64,000 nucleotides of DNA, from NCBI RefSeq assembly GCF_025770765.1, contig NZ_JANZKY010000011.1:62001-126000 (forward strand), in the 5' to 3' direction. Below, in pieces: positions 10,233-18,443 of the stretch. The notes under the pieces were generated by a model. It was not told the DNA's origin, ran no database searches, and was given only the letters and a program-made list of their open reading frames with translations. The position numbers and the translations under genes are program-made. Every line of letters begins with the position of its first letter. Positions within the stretch are counted from its first letter, which is position 1. The stretch comes from Propionivibrio soli. GTDB taxonomy: Bacteria; Pseudomonadota; Gammaproteobacteria; Burkholderiales; Rhodocyclaceae.

Positions 10233-12143
10233 TTAAAAAGCGCCAGAGACGGCATGGCGCGCCACAAAATGCCCAGGCCCGACTTCCTGCAACGGGGCGA
10301 GCAAGGGTTCGTCGCCCAGCGCCCGTACGGGGCTGGGTATCTCGTCGGAAAGCAGCGGCCGATGACGGTTGCGGCGGTTTGGATCGGCCACCGGCACGGC
10401 GTCCATCAGCTTCTTCGTGTAGGGATGCTGCGGGTTCTCGAAGATGGCCCGGCGCGGGCCGATCTCGACGATCTGGCCGAGATACATGACCGCCACGCGG
10501 TGGCTTACGCGCTCGACGACGGCCATGTCGTGCGAGATGAACAGGAAAGCGAGGCCGAACTCCTTCTGCAGGTCGAGCAGCAGATTTACGATCTGCGCCT
10601 GTATCGAAACGTCGAGCGCCGACACCGATTCGTCGGCGATCACCACCTTGGGATTCGAAGCCAGCGCGCGGGCGATGGCGATGCGCTGCCGCTGTCCACC
10701 GGAGAATTCATGCGGATAGCGTTGAGCAAATTCGGGCGGCAGGCCGACTTTTTCCAGCAGCCAGTCGACGCGTTCCTGGGCCTCCTTGCCCGTGGCCATC
10801 TTGTGGACCAGCAACGGCTCCATGATCGAGAAACCGACGGTGACACGCGGATCGAGCGAGGCAAACGGGTCCTGGAAGATGAACTGGATGTCACGGCGCA
10901 GGCGTTGCAAGGCAGGGCCTGCCAGCGTGTCGATGCGTTGCCCGGCGAATTCGATCGTGCCGCTCTGCGTTTCGACGAGGCGCAGTAGCGAGCGGCCGGT
11001 GGTCGATTTGCCGCAGCCCGATTCGCCGACTAGGGCCAACGTTTCGCCGGGGTAGAGGTCGAAGCTCACCTTTTCGACGGCGTGCACCTGCTTCGTCACC
11101 TTGCCGAACAGGCCGCTGCGCACCGGGAAGCGAGTGATGAGATCCTTGACGCGCAGCACCGGCCCAGCCTCTTCCTTGACCGTCTTTTGCGGTTCGAGGG
11201 CTTGGCCGCGTGTGTCGCTGTCCATTTGCAGGAGCGGGAACTTTGCCGGGTAGTCGTGCCCCTGCATCGTCCCGAGCTTCGGCACGGCGGAGAGCAGGGC
11301 TTGCGTATAGCGATGCTGCGGCGCGTGGAAGATGGCGCCCGTTTCGCCTTCCTCGACTTTCTCGCCGCGGTACATCACGAGTACCCGGTCGGCCACTTCG
11401 GCGACGACGCCCATGTCGTGCGTGATGAACATCACGCCCATATGCATTTCTTCTTGCAGCGTGCGGATGAGTTGCAGGATCTGCGCCTGGATCGTCACGT
11501 CGAGTGCCGTCGTCGGTTCGTCGGCAATCAGCAGGGCGGGGCGGCAGGCGAGCGCCATGGCGATCATCGCGCGCTGGCGCATGCCGCCGGAGAGTTGGTG
11601 CGGGTGGCGCTGCAGGACTTGGCGCGCTTCCGGAATGCGCACGAGTTCCAGCATGCGCAGGGCTTCCGCGAGCGCCGCGGTGCGGTCCTTGCCCTGGTGC
11701 AGGCGGATCGATTCCGATATCTGGTCGCCGATCGTGAACACGGGGTTCAGCGAGGTCATCGGCTCCTGGAAGATCATCGCGATGTCTGCACCGCGAATGC
11801 CACGAAGCGTGTGCCCGTCGGCCTTCGCGAGGTCGAGAATCTGGCCGCTGTTGCGGCGCAGCATCAGGCTCCCCTGCGTGATCTTGCCGCCGCCGTGTTC
11901 GACGAGGCGCATGAGCGACAACGAAGTCACCGATTTGCCGGAGCCCGATTCGCCGACGATGGCCAGCGTCTCGCCGCGATCGACGTGGAACGAAAGGTTA
12001 TTGACGGCGACCACGGTGCGCTCGCTGGTGGCGAACGAGACGGTCAGGTTGCTGACTTGGGTCACCCGCTGCGCCGGGAGTTCGGCGGTGTCGCGGGCGG
12101 GGGAGGAGGTGTTCGGTACGTTCACGGCGGGCTCGGTAGTCAT
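10233..12143 (-). CDS. gsiA: Fused two-domain ABC transporter ATPase, glutathione/peptide import
   Basis: 636 residues with two complete ATPase domains in one chain. Domain 1: Walker A GESGSGKS at 64-71, signature [10 protein letters not shown], Walker [13 protein letters not shown]. Domain 2: GESGCGKST near 375, signature [22 protein letters not shown]. Each is followed by the oligopeptide-transporter C-terminal extension ([24 protein letters not shown]). This DppD-DppF fusion is the GsiA architecture (E. coli 623 residues). It energises GsiC/GsiD. Its ATG overlaps the iaaA stop by four bases. Confidence 0.93.
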   Translation of the reverse strand: MTTEPAVNVPNTSSPARDTAELPAQRVTQVSNLTVSFATSERTVVAVNNLSFHVDRGETLAIVGESGSGKSVTSLSLMRLVEHGGGKITQGSLMLRRNSGQILDLAKADGHTLRGIRGADIAMIFQEPMTSLNPVFTIGDQISESIRLHQGKDRTAALAEALRMLELVRIPEARQVLQRHPHQLSGGMRQRAMIAMALACRPALLIADEPTTALDVTIQAQILQLIRTLQEEMHMGVMFITHDMGVVAEVADRVLVMYRGEKVEEGETGAIFHAPQHRYTQALLSAVPKLGTMQGHDYPAKFPLLQMDSDTRGQALEPQKTVKEEAGPVLRVKDLITRFPVRSGLFGKVTKQVHAVEKVSFDLYPGETLALVGESGCGKSTTGRSLLRLVETQSGTIEFAGQRIDTLAGPALQRLRRDIQFIFQDPFASLDPRVTVGFSIMEPLLVHKMATGKEAQERVDWLLEKVGLPPEFAQRYPHEFSGGQRQRIAIARALASNPKVVIADESVSALDVSIQAQIVNLLLDLQKEFGLAFLFISHDMAVVERVSHRVAVMYLGQIVEIGPRRAIFENPQHPYTKKLMDAVPVADPNRRNRHRPLLSDEIPSPVRALGDEPLLAPLQEVGPGHFVARHAVSGAF

Positions 12144-13099
12144 CGGTAGATGGCGGTCTGGCGCGGGCCGCCGGCATAGGCGTGACCGCGGTACATGCCC
12201 TCGGTGTTGAAGGTCAGCCTGACGTTGCCCTGGGCATCGACGGCGATTAGACCGCCGCGTCCCTCGATTGTCGGCAGCTTATCCATCACCACTGCGCGGC
12301 AAGCTTCGTCGAGCGACAGGCCGCGATACTCCATCATCGCGCTGACGTCGTACGCAGCCAGCATGCGGATGAACATTTCACCGGAGCCCGTGCACGAGAC
12401 GGCTGCCGTGCGGTTGTTTGCATAGCACCCGGCGCCGATCAGCGGGCTGTCGCCCACGCGGCCGACCCGCTTGTCGGTGACGCCGCCCGTCGACGTGGCG
12501 GCGGCGAGGTTGCCTTGTGCGTCGAGCGCCACGGCGCCGACGGTGCCCATCTTGGTATCCGGGTCAATCGGCGCCGTCTCCGTCATGCGCGACTGGGCGT
12601 CGTGATCGAGCAGATTGGAAGCGCCGTCAGCCAGAGCACGCAGCCATTGGTCGTGGCGGGCGACGGTGAAGTAGTAGTCGCTCGGTACCGTCTCCAGCTC
12701 GGCCTGGCGCGCAAAAGCCTCCGCGCCTTCGCCGACCAGCAGCACGTGCCGACCGTTTTCCATGACGGCGCGCGCGGCGCGAATTGGATTACGCAGCGAT
12801 TTCACGCAGGCCACGGCGCCGGCCGCGAGCGTGCGGCCATCCATGATCGACGCGTCGAGTTCATGCGTGCCGGCGTGGGTGAATACGGCGCCCTTGCCGG
12901 CGTTGAAAAGCGGACAGTCTTCAAGGCGGAGGACGGCTTCGGTCACCGCGTCGAGCGCGCTGCCGCCTTTTTCGAGGATCGACTGTCCGCCGAGCAGGAC
13001 ATAGTCGAGGGCGTCGAGATAATCCTGTTCCTGGTCGGCGTTGAGCGCGGCGCGCGTGATCGTGCCTGCGCCGCCGTGGATGGCGATTACGGGTTTCAT
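12140..13099 (-). CDS. iaaA: Isoaspartyl peptidase / plant-type (type III) L-asparaginase
   Basis: 319 residues (E. coli IaaA 321). An Ntn-hydrolase precursor that self-cleaves before the catalytic threonine: the motif [10 protein letters not shown] places Thr186 as nucleophile, with the preceding DTKMG as the cleavage site. Other family motifs are AIHGGAGTI at the N-terminus and [11 protein letters not shown]. The mature enzyme hydrolyses beta-aspartyl (isoaspartyl) dipeptides and asparagine, releasing aspartate. It is coupled by ATGA overlaps to the regulator upstream and gsiA downstream, matching E. coli iaaA-gsiABCD order, so imported isoaspartyl peptides are the likely substrates. Confidence 0.93.
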   Translation of the reverse strand: MKPVIAIHGGAGTITRAALNADQEQDYLDALDYVLLGGQSILEKGGSALDAVTEAVLRLEDCPLFNAGKGAVFTHAGTHELDASIMDGRTLAAGAVACVKSLRNPIRAARAVMENGRHVLLVGEGAEAFARQAELETVPSDYYFTVARHDQWLRALADGASNLLDHDAQSRMTETAPIDPDTKMGTVGAVALDAQGNLAAATSTGGVTDKRVGRVGDSPLIGAGCYANNRTAAVSCTGSGEMFIRMLAAYDVSAMMEYRGLSLDEACRAVVMDKLPTIEGRGGLIAVDAQGNVRLTFNTEGMYRGHAYAGGPRQTAIYR

Positions 13100-13989
13100 T
13101 CGGTCTTGCCTTCACGATGCAGCCACGGGAGTACGAACTCGGTCATGGCTGCGGCGGTTTTCACGGAGTTCTTGGCATGGCGCGCCACGGCGGCGCACAG
13201 GGCCTCGATCACCGCATGGACGGTCGAATCGGACGTGGCGTTGAAACGGCTCGGCGTCTGCAAATACAGCGTGAGGTCGCCCAGCGGCGCCAACGGCGAG
13301 GTCGGCGAATCGGTGAGTGCGACGATGCGCGCGCCGCGCTCCTTCGCCTTGCGCGCGATCACCATGCTGTCTCTCACATAGCGCGGAAACGAGATGACGA
13401 TCACCACGTCCTGCGGCAGCAGCTTGAACATGGTGCGCGCCCCGTGTGCCGGGCCGCCGATGCCCGCCAGCGAGTGCACGTTCGGGCAGTAAAGCTCCAG
13501 TCCGTGCGCCAGCATCCCGGCCAGGTAGCCACTGGTACCGAAGCCGGCGATCAACACACGGCGTGCGCCGAGGATCGACGTTACGATCTGCTCGCACAAC
13601 GCCGGCGGCAGACTCTCGCGGATCGTTTCGAGGTTCGTAATATTGTCGGTAATCGCCGCTGCCATCACTTCGGCGCAGGTCGACTTGCGCGACAGCTCGT
13701 TGCGCATCTTCTCCACCGGAGCCAGCGCGCTCTCGAAGCCGCGCACGAGCTCGGCGCGGAAAGCGGGGTAGCCGTCGAACCCGAGGGTGTGGGCGAACCG
13801 GTTGGCCGTGGCCACCGATACGCCTGTGGCTTTCGCCAACTCGTCGATCGTCATCGTCGCCGCCCGAAATGAGTTCGCCAGCACGTAGTCCGCCATCGCA
13901 CGATGAGACGGGGTCAAGTCCGCCATTGCCTTCGCAATGCGTTCCTTGATATTGCCGGTAGCTTGCTGTTGCAGGGATTTGCGAGGCAT
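13096..13989 (-). CDS. RpiR/MurR-type transcriptional regulator (HTH plus SIS domain)
   Basis: 297 residues. An N-terminal RpiR-type helix-turn-helix (about residues 15-85; MADYVLANSFRAATMTIDELAKATGVSVATANRF) is joined to a SIS sugar/phosphosugar-binding domain (about 125-265; RVLIAGFGTSGYLAGML, VVIVISFPRYVRD). RpiR-family regulators usually sense phosphosugars or related cell-wall metabolites. It is the first gene of the peptide-scavenging operon and overlaps iaaA by four bases. An inverted repeat about 105 bases upstream is a candidate operator. A cell-wall-derived inducer would suit the peptidases present, but this is inference. Confidence 0.9.
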   Translation of the reverse strand: MPRKSLQQQATGNIKERIAKAMADLTPSHRAMADYVLANSFRAATMTIDELAKATGVSVATANRFAHTLGFDGYPAFRAELVRGFESALAPVEKMRNELSRKSTCAEVMAAAITDNITNLETIRESLPPALCEQIVTSILGARRVLIAGFGTSGYLAGMLAHGLELYCPNVHSLAGIGGPAHGARTMFKLLPQDVVIVISFPRYVRDSMVIARKAKERGARIVALTDSPTSPLAPLGDLTLYLQTPSRFNATSDSTVHAVIEALCAAVARHAKNSVKTAAAMTEFVLPWLHREGKTE

Positions 13990-14555
13990 ATAGCGATGGG
14001 GCGAGAAACGGTGCTGAAATAATAGTTACATGAAACTTTGAAGTAAAGAAAAAATTTTACAGAGCGATCTGCCGCGAGTTTTCCTTGTATGAAATTGAAA
14101 TAAAAGGATATTTCAATGCGGACTAGCTGTGCTGTTCGTAAAAATGCGAACGTAATTGGTGCGTGTTGTCATATTCCGGCACGCTTTTGGTGCGAATGAA
14201 AAACGGAGCGCAAGATTTCTTTGCACACCGCGCCAGAAAACGGCGGTGCCGTCCTCAAGTCACTTGTTCTGTTTTTGCGACACAGGCCTACGCCAGTGAC
14301 ATGGATTTGGGCCGGTAACCGTTCACGCTCCGTTTGCTGCGGCGTATGCTTCTGATCATCTTGGGCTACGACCCACGACCGACCAGGAAGAAAAAGAGCA
14401 AGCTGCCTTCTAGGGATTCCGATCAATTGAACAGACGCACCTCGTGGCCGCGTATGCGTTGGACGATGCGGTATGGTTGCCCGTGGTCTCAGGGGTGGAT
14501 CGGAAAAGGTAACAACCCGAATGCAAAATAGTCGTCGGCGAGAAGCTGTTCTATA
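13990..14555. other. Non-coding stretch upstream of the rpiR-iaaA-gsi operon and of the cassette array
   Basis: No convincing gene. The first 130 bases are AT-rich, unlike their surroundings, and hold the presumed promoter and operator of the rpiR operon (minus strand). The remainder (about 14130-14555) contains only short overlapping open frames on both strands without ribosome sites or recognisable products. Because a cassette-type recombination junction ends at 14630, part of this stretch may be a decayed or promoter-only cassette. Confidence 0.5.
14094..14117 (-). promoter_or_regulatory. Candidate RpiR operator (inverted repeat)
   Basis: A perfect 9-bp inverted repeat, attgaaata-N6-tatttcaat, in an AT-rich island about 105 bases upstream of the rpiR start. 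Additional TGAAA half-sites occur at about 14030 and 14090. RpiR-family regulators commonly bind AT-rich TGAAA/TTTCA dyads, so autoregulation through this site is plausible. Binding has not been tested. Confidence 0.4.
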
Positions 14556-14557
14556 CG

Positions 14558-14630
14558 GCCTAAAAGACGGTGAGCTTTCCGTCATGACGCAAAACTCCCC
14601 GTCTTTTAGGACGGCTACTTTACGTTAGCG
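14558..14630 (+). other. attC-like site (first junction, degenerate)
   Basis: Ends in the core gttagcg (14624-14630). Inside it is a perfect 12-bp inverted repeat, cctaaaagacgg (14559-14570) and ccgtcttttagg (14599-14610). The expected matching left core is poorly preserved (gcctaaa), so this is either a degenerate attC or a right-end remnant of a lost cassette. It begins immediately before the first cassette gene. Confidence 0.5.
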
Positions 14631-14640
14631 AGCATCCACA

Positions 14641-14922
14641 GTGGATAAAGCGTACTTCGTAATGATTGCCGCGTTCGTCATGAGCACTGGAATCACTGTC
14701 ATCACAGGCAGTTTCCTTTGGGGCGTTTTGTTGCCTACGTTGTGTGTCAGCCTATTCGTATCGGTCGGAGCCATCCGAGAACCAGTTTGGTTCATCGGCA
14801 TCTTCCTAATGGCAGCAATTCCTTATGCTGGAATTTCCGCCCTCGGAGCTGTAATAGGTGATTTTCTTTCTTCAAGAATCAAGAGCAGGAAAAAACATGC
14901 TTCCCTCGAAGATTCTCGCTAA
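14641..14922 (+). CDS. Cassette gene 1: small membrane protein of unknown function
   Basis: 93 residues beginning at GTG eleven bases after the preceding attC core. About three hydrophobic segments (residues 5-28, 30-48 and 50-75) and a basic C-terminal tail (RIKSRKKH). The stop codon TAA lies inside the left core of the following attC (cgctaac), a hallmark of cassette genes. No family recognised. Expression would depend on a promoter upstream in the array, as no clear ribosome site is visible. Confidence 0.62.
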   Translation: MDKAYFVMIAAFVMSTGITVITGSFLWGVLLPTLCVSLFVSVGAIREPVWFIGIFLMAAIPYAGISALGAVIGDFLSSRIKSRKKHASLEDSR

Positions 14923-15004
14923 CCAGGCAGTCGAGGGGACCGAAAAAGCAGCCGTTCTTCGACTCAGCCCGCCTTGCGCGGCGCCCCTCACTCCTACGTT
15001 GGGC
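14917..15004 (+). other. attC site after cassette 1
   Basis: Left core cgctaac (14917-14923) and right core gttgggc (14998-15004), 88 bases. Internal arms gaggggac and gcgcccctc form an imperfect stem. It contains the stop codon of cassette gene 1. Confidence 0.7.
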
Positions 15005-15033
15005 CGCACAACCTCACCCATGGAGTCTTTTCA

Positions 15034-15417
15034 ATGCTTGAAGGTGTCGAAAGCCAAATTGAGGCAGCAGAGGAACAGCTTAGGCTTGCCATGCTTGCAT
15101 CTGATGTCGAGTCACTTGATGCCTTGATCTCACCGAGCCTTATCTTTACCACTCATTTCGGCTTGGTGATTTCCAAACAAGACGATCTGGAGATTCATCG
15201 TTCTGGTGTGTTGAAGTTCGAGAAAATTGAGCCATCAGAACGGAAAGTGTTGGTTCTTGACCGCGTAGCCTACGTTTCCGTTCGCGCACACTTGTCGGGC
15301 GTTTTTGACGGTTCGCCATTTCACGATGACATTCGGTTCTCCCGCGTGTGGCAACTATCCCGGAACAATGCTTGGCAAATCGTTGCTGGGCAGGCTACCG
15401 TCGTGCAAGCTCCATAG
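15034..15417 (+). CDS. Cassette gene 2: DUF4440/NTF2-like protein
   Basis: 127 residues in a typical SnoaL/NTF2-like cone fold pattern: an N-terminal helix of the form EAAEEQLRLAMLASDVESLDALIS, then LIFTTHFGLVISKQDDLEIHRSG, YVSVRAHLSGVFDG and RFSRVWQLSRNNAWQIVAGQ. DUF4440 proteins are small ligand-binding or enzyme-like domains common in mobile cassettes; no specific activity can be given. The frame extends further upstream, but that part lies inside the attC, so the first ATG past the core (15034) was taken as the start. Confidence 0.75.
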   Translation: MLEGVESQIEAAEEQLRLAMLASDVESLDALISPSLIFTTHFGLVISKQDDLEIHRSGVLKFEKIEPSERKVLVLDRVAYVSVRAHLSGVFDGSPFHDDIRFSRVWQLSRNNAWQIVAGQATVVQAP

Positions 15418-15426
15418 CAATGTGCG

Positions 15427-15493
15427 GCCCAACCAATCATTCCACCGGACCTGCACGAAAAGCCGCGCAGGCCGGTGAGTTCAGACGTTAGTG
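15427..15493 (+). other. attC site after cassette 2
   Basis: Left core gcccaac (15427-15433), right core gttagtg (15487-15493), 67 bases. Internal stem ccggacctgc with gcaggccgg around the loop acgaaaagcc. The inner segment closely resembles that of the attC at 16334, indicating related cassettes. Confidence 0.75.
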
Positions 15494-15503
15494 CGCACAG
15501 AGA

Positions 15504-15872
15504 ATGCTCCGCCACTTACTCACGGCTGCGGTTCTTTTGCTGAGTTCTGGCCTCGCGCTGGCGGAGGTTTCAGACAAAGCGACCTCTGTCACGGAGCTTT
15601 GGTTGGCACCTCTCGCCTCGTGTACTTTTGCCCTTCTGGCCGGCTGGGTACGCAAACGCTGGTTCGTTTTCTTGCTTAGCGGCGTTTGCCTCGCACTGGC
15701 CTACGGGACATACGATCTCGTTTCCGATCCATATATTGGGCCAGCGTTGGTAACTGAGCAGGGCTCAATCTATATTGGCTCAGCATACGGTAATGTTCTC
15801 GTCAGTCTGCTCGGTTGCGCGATTGGCATCCTATTGGCTTTCCGACGGCGGCAGAAAGCCAATGGTGCGTGA
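15504..15872 (+). CDS. Cassette gene 3: small membrane protein with signal-like N-terminus
   Basis: 122 residues. The first 20 residues look like a signal peptide or signal anchor (MLRHLLTAAVLLLSSGLALA), followed by two or three further hydrophobic stretches (about 35-48, 52-68 and 95-112). The C-terminus is basic (FRRRQK). No known family. Flanked by attC sites on both sides and oriented with the other cassettes. Confidence 0.62.
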   Translation: MLRHLLTAAVLLLSSGLALAEVSDKATSVTELWLAPLASCTFALLAGWVRKRWFVFLLSGVCLALAYGTYDLVSDPYIGPALVTEQGSIYIGSAYGNVLVSLLGCAIGILLAFRRRQKANGA

Positions 15873-15876
15873 AATG

Positions 15877-15934
15877 CGCTCTAGCCATTCCGCCGCTTCG
15901 CGGCTCCGGCCGCCCCTCACGTCAAACGTTAGCG
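15877..15934 (+). other. attC-like site after cassette 3
   Basis: Short, 58 bases. Right core gttagcg (15928-15934); left core degenerate (cgctctagc). The centre is a GC-rich palindrome-like segment (ccgccgcttcgcggc). Starts five bases after the stop codon of cassette gene 3. Confidence 0.6.
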
Positions 15935-15952
15935 CTCGCATAGCAACACATC

Positions 15953-16240
15953 ATGACAGTATCTACATTTCTCATTGTTGCACTCCCCTTGCTCCCTGCT
16001 TGGTTTCCTGCAATCAGGCTATTCCAGTTTTTCTTGCAGGGAAAGCTTCAGCCAAGAACAGTTGTCTGGCTCTACGCACTGTCGTTTCTTTGGACTGCTG
16101 GCGGTGTGTTGTTTCTGTTCGTGATAGGAGTTCCAAGCGGTATCCCTTATGGACTCATCCTACTAATTGCATGGCCGCTACTAGTTGCTGCGATGATCGC
16201 TGACGGCCCCTCCTCTAAGAAAACGGGTGCCAAACAATGA
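15953..16240 (+). CDS. Cassette gene 4: small membrane protein of unknown function
   Basis: 95 residues with three predicted membrane segments (about 5-28, 38-60 and 63-82) and a charged C-terminus (GPSSKKTGAKQ). Begins 19 bases after the preceding attC core. About 95 bases of unassigned sequence lie between its stop and the next attC. No family recognised. Confidence 0.6.
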   Translation: MTVSTFLIVALPLLPAWFPAIRLFQFFLQGKLQPRTVVWLYALSFLWTAGGVLFLFVIGVPSGIPYGLILLIAWPLLVAAMIADGPSSKKTGAKQ

Positions 16241-16333
16241 GAATGAGCGCCATCATGACCAACGGCTTGGTCACCGTTTTCTTTCGAGAGCGCTGTTCGG
16301 GTACTTCTGGTTCAGTCGGTGTTCACGCAAAAG

Positions 16334-16399
16334 CGCTAACCCGGCAGTCAAGCGGATCTGCGCGAAAAGCCGCGCAGACTGCTCACTTCTACGTTAGGT
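16334..16399 (+). other. attC site after cassette 4
   Basis: Left core cgctaac (16334-16340), right core gttaggt (16393-16399), 66 bases; both cores match the consensus well. The internal hairpin ctgcgcg-aaaagc-cgcgcag is nearly the same as that in the attC at 15427. Confidence 0.78.
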
Positions 16400-16406
16400 G
16401 CCTCCG

Positions 16407-17000
16407 ATGGTGACTCGCAAACGATTGAGATGGACGGCGATCCTCTGCTGTCACGCTATCGCAAATCTCGCGGCGTACCGGGCCGGTTGGAGCGGCAAGA
16501 AGCTCAGACGGGAGGAAGACTTCTGGCGGCGGGTAAACAGCAACTTTATGGACATAGCGGTACTTGAATGGTGCAAGCTCTTTGCTGATCGTCGTGGCTT
16601 TCACTGTTACACGAATGTCCTAACCGACCCGAAAGGATTCGAAACAGACTTGTTTGCTCATCTTGGAGTGACGACAGGAGATTTTGACGCCTATTGCGCG
16701 GGTATCCGCACATACCGCGATAAGTTTGTCGCCCACTTGGACGACTCGCAAGCAAAGTACCCGCAGCTCGACATCGCAATTGAGAGCACGAAGTTTCTAT
16801 TTCGCTATTTACGCACACAAGAGGATCCGGACAATTATCTCGAAGGACTTCCCCGTAATCTGGTCTCAGCTTATCGATTGGCGCTAAATGATGCGAAGGC
16901 GTCTTATCTGGAGAAGAAGCCACCTAACCTTTCGGTCAAGCGGGACAGGCCAACAGCGGGCTTTACCGGCTGCCGGCCAGCCCCTTACCTCCAACGTTAG
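16407..17000 (+). CDS. Cassette gene 5: HEPN-like protein with an RX5H motif
   Basis: 197 residues. All-helical appearance, with RTYRDKFVAHLDD near residue 107; the R-x5-H element (RDKFVAH) is the signature of HEPN-fold RNases found in toxin-antitoxin and abortive-infection systems. No partner antitoxin is evident unless it lies elsewhere in the array. The reading frame runs through the whole following attC and stops at a TAG inside its right core, so the last two dozen residues (from about NLSVKRD) are recombination-site sequence and probably not functional. An ATG eight bases after the preceding attC core is taken as start; a GTG at 16398 is an alternative. Confidence 0.6.
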   Translation: MVTRKRLRWTAILCCHAIANLAAYRAGWSGKKLRREEDFWRRVNSNFMDIAVLEWCKLFADRRGFHCYTNVLTDPKGFETDLFAHLGVTTGDFDAYCAGIRTYRDKFVAHLDDSQAKYPQLDIAIESTKFLFRYLRTQEDPDNYLEGLPRNLVSAYRLALNDAKASYLEKKPPNLSVKRDRPTAGFTGCRPAPYLQR

Positions 17001-17002
17001 CC
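16922..17002 (+). other. attC site after cassette 5
   Basis: Left core acctaac (16922-16928), right core gttagcc (16996-17002), 81 bases. The middle is rich in inverted GC blocks (gccaacagcgggc / ggctgccggcc). The HEPN-like gene reads through it to its stop codon. Confidence 0.72.
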
Positions 17003-17022
17003 ATCTATTTGCCGTCCACGAT

Positions 17023-17901
17023 ATGGCCGCCCAGCTTCTTGCCAGAATGTCGCTGTTGCGCTTGAGCGTGCTTGATGACCACTTGCTCAGGCAGATTGAA
17101 AGGCCTCACCTCACTGGCTCGTTGCGCTTTGTTGTCGAGTTCCTCTATTTCGGAATCAAGGAAGCTCGTGCGTGTTTGTTCGTTGGTTTGTTCTTCGCCG
17201 CCGTCTTTACGGTGCCACGTGATGGCATATGGAACATACCTCGCTACGATCTTCTACTCATCTTTGCCTTTGTCATTCAGGCTTGGATGATCTTGGCAAA
17301 ACTCGAAACCCTCGATGAACTTAAGGCGATTACGCTCTTCCACATCATCGGCTTCGCTCTTGAAGTGTTCAAGACCTCAAGTGGCATCAGGTCTTGGGCC
17401 TACCCCGATTTCGCTTACACCAAACTCTTTGGCGTGCCCCTCTTCTCGGGTTTCATGTATGCCGCTGTCGGCAGCTACATCATCCAAGCATGGCGGCTGT
17501 TTGAACTCCGCGTCGTCCACCACCCGCCCTACTGGATGGCTGGTGTAATGGCACTGCTCATCTATGCCAACTTCTTCACCCATCACTATATTGGCGACTA
17601 CCGCTGGTACATCGCGGCCTGTGCTCTCGGTTTATATGCCAGAGCTACCGTGATCTTTCGCCCCTTGGACCGTGACCGAAAGATGCCGTTGCTACTCTCG
17701 TTTGTACTCATCGGGCTTTTCATCTGGCTCGCTGAGAACATCAGCACGTTTTTCAGCATTTGGAAGTATCCAAATCAACTTGGTGCTTGGTCCGCCGTCC
17801 ACGTTGGCAAATGGAGTTCTTGGTCGCTCCTCATCGTCATGACCTTCACTATTGTTGCCAACCTGAAACATATTAGAGAACGAATCCATGTGCCCGCGTG
17901 A
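17023..17901 (+). CDS. Cassette gene 6: DUF817 family membrane protein
   Basis: 292 residues with about eight membrane segments. It begins with a short soluble stretch and then RFVVEFLYFGIKEARAC, followed by the conserved-looking IKTSSGIRSWAYP-type region (FKTSSGIRSWAYPDF), LFSGFMYAAVGSYIIQ and FTHHYIGDYRWY. The pattern matches the DUF817 family of integral membrane proteins, whose role is unknown. It is the largest gene in the array. The upstream open frame crosses the attC, so the first ATG beyond the core is used. Confidence 0.75.
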   Translation: MAAQLLARMSLLRLSVLDDHLLRQIERPHLTGSLRFVVEFLYFGIKEARACLFVGLFFAAVFTVPRDGIWNIPRYDLLLIFAFVIQAWMILAKLETLDELKAITLFHIIGFALEVFKTSSGIRSWAYPDFAYTKLFGVPLFSGFMYAAVGSYIIQAWRLFELRVVHHPPYWMAGVMALLIYANFFTHHYIGDYRWYIAACALGLYARATVIFRPLDRDRKMPLLLSFVLIGLFIWLAENISTFFSIWKYPNQLGAWSAVHVGKWSSWSLLIVMTFTIVANLKHIRERIHVPA

Positions 17902-17986
17902 GGTCAGCCGGCCCCCCCGCAAGCTGAGCTTGCGGGTACCCTCCGAGCTGCGCGCTCCGGCGGCCGGCAAAATTGAACGTTGGAAC
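17900..17986 (+). other. attC-like site after cassette 6
   Basis: Right core gttggaa (17979-17985). Outer arms gccggcc and ggccggc and an inner perfect hairpin (cccgcaagct / agcttgcggg) give strong secondary structure. The left core is degenerate. It begins at the stop codon of the DUF817 gene. Confidence 0.55.
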
Positions 17987-17997
17987 GCTTAACACCC

Positions 17998-18435
17998 ATG
18001 CGTCGAGTCGTGCTATCCGTGATAGCTGGATACCAACGGTACGTCTCTCCCCACAAAGGGTTTTGCTGCGCATATCGCGTACATACGGGACGTAAGAGCT
18101 GCTCCGTCTTAGGCTTTAGAGCAGTGCGCAGATATGGCGTACTAACGGGCCTCGCTATTCTTAAACGTCGCACCTACTTGTGCGGCGTTGCCCACAGGCG
18201 GTTCTCCAAGCAGCATCCTCGCGGCTTTCGTTCGCAGCAAGGTTTCTGCGATGTCGGTTGCGATTTTCCCTGTGATATTCCTAGCCTTGACGGTTGCTTA
18301 TCGTTGAGCGACTTTGCGAACTGTTGCGATTTCGGAAGTTGTGACTGGCCCAGTCGACACAAGGGGAATCAAGAGGGAGAACAGTACGTGCATATCCCGC
18401 CGAACGTCGGAGGCAGGAAGGGCGGCCATGCTTGA
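17998..18435 (+). CDS. Cassette gene 7: YidD-related protein with a cysteine-rich tail
   Basis: 145 residues. The first 70 resemble YidD (membrane protein insertion efficiency factor): VVLSVIAGYQRYVSPHKG, RKSCSVLGFRAVRRYGVLTG and LCGVAHRR align with the family's YQ-xx-SP, C-S-x-Y/F-a and RYG-xxG elements. The tail holds many cysteines (CDVGCDFPCD, then NCCDFGSCDW), which is not part of canonical YidD of about 80 residues. It starts twelve bases after the attC core and stops just before a decayed attC. Possibly a metal- or redox-active variant; function unknown. Confidence 0.6.
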   Translation: MRRVVLSVIAGYQRYVSPHKGFCCAYRVHTGRKSCSVLGFRAVRRYGVLTGLAILKRRTYLCGVAHRRFSKQHPRGFRSQQGFCDVGCDFPCDIPSLDGCLSLSDFANCCDFGSCDWPSRHKGNQEGEQYVHIPPNVGGRKGGHA

Positions 18436-18443
18436 GACCAAGC

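Noticed and set aside
14169-14585. 138-codon open frame on the minus strand
   Set aside because: No ribosome site, arginine-rich composition, overlaps the first attC-like palindrome, and no recognisable family.
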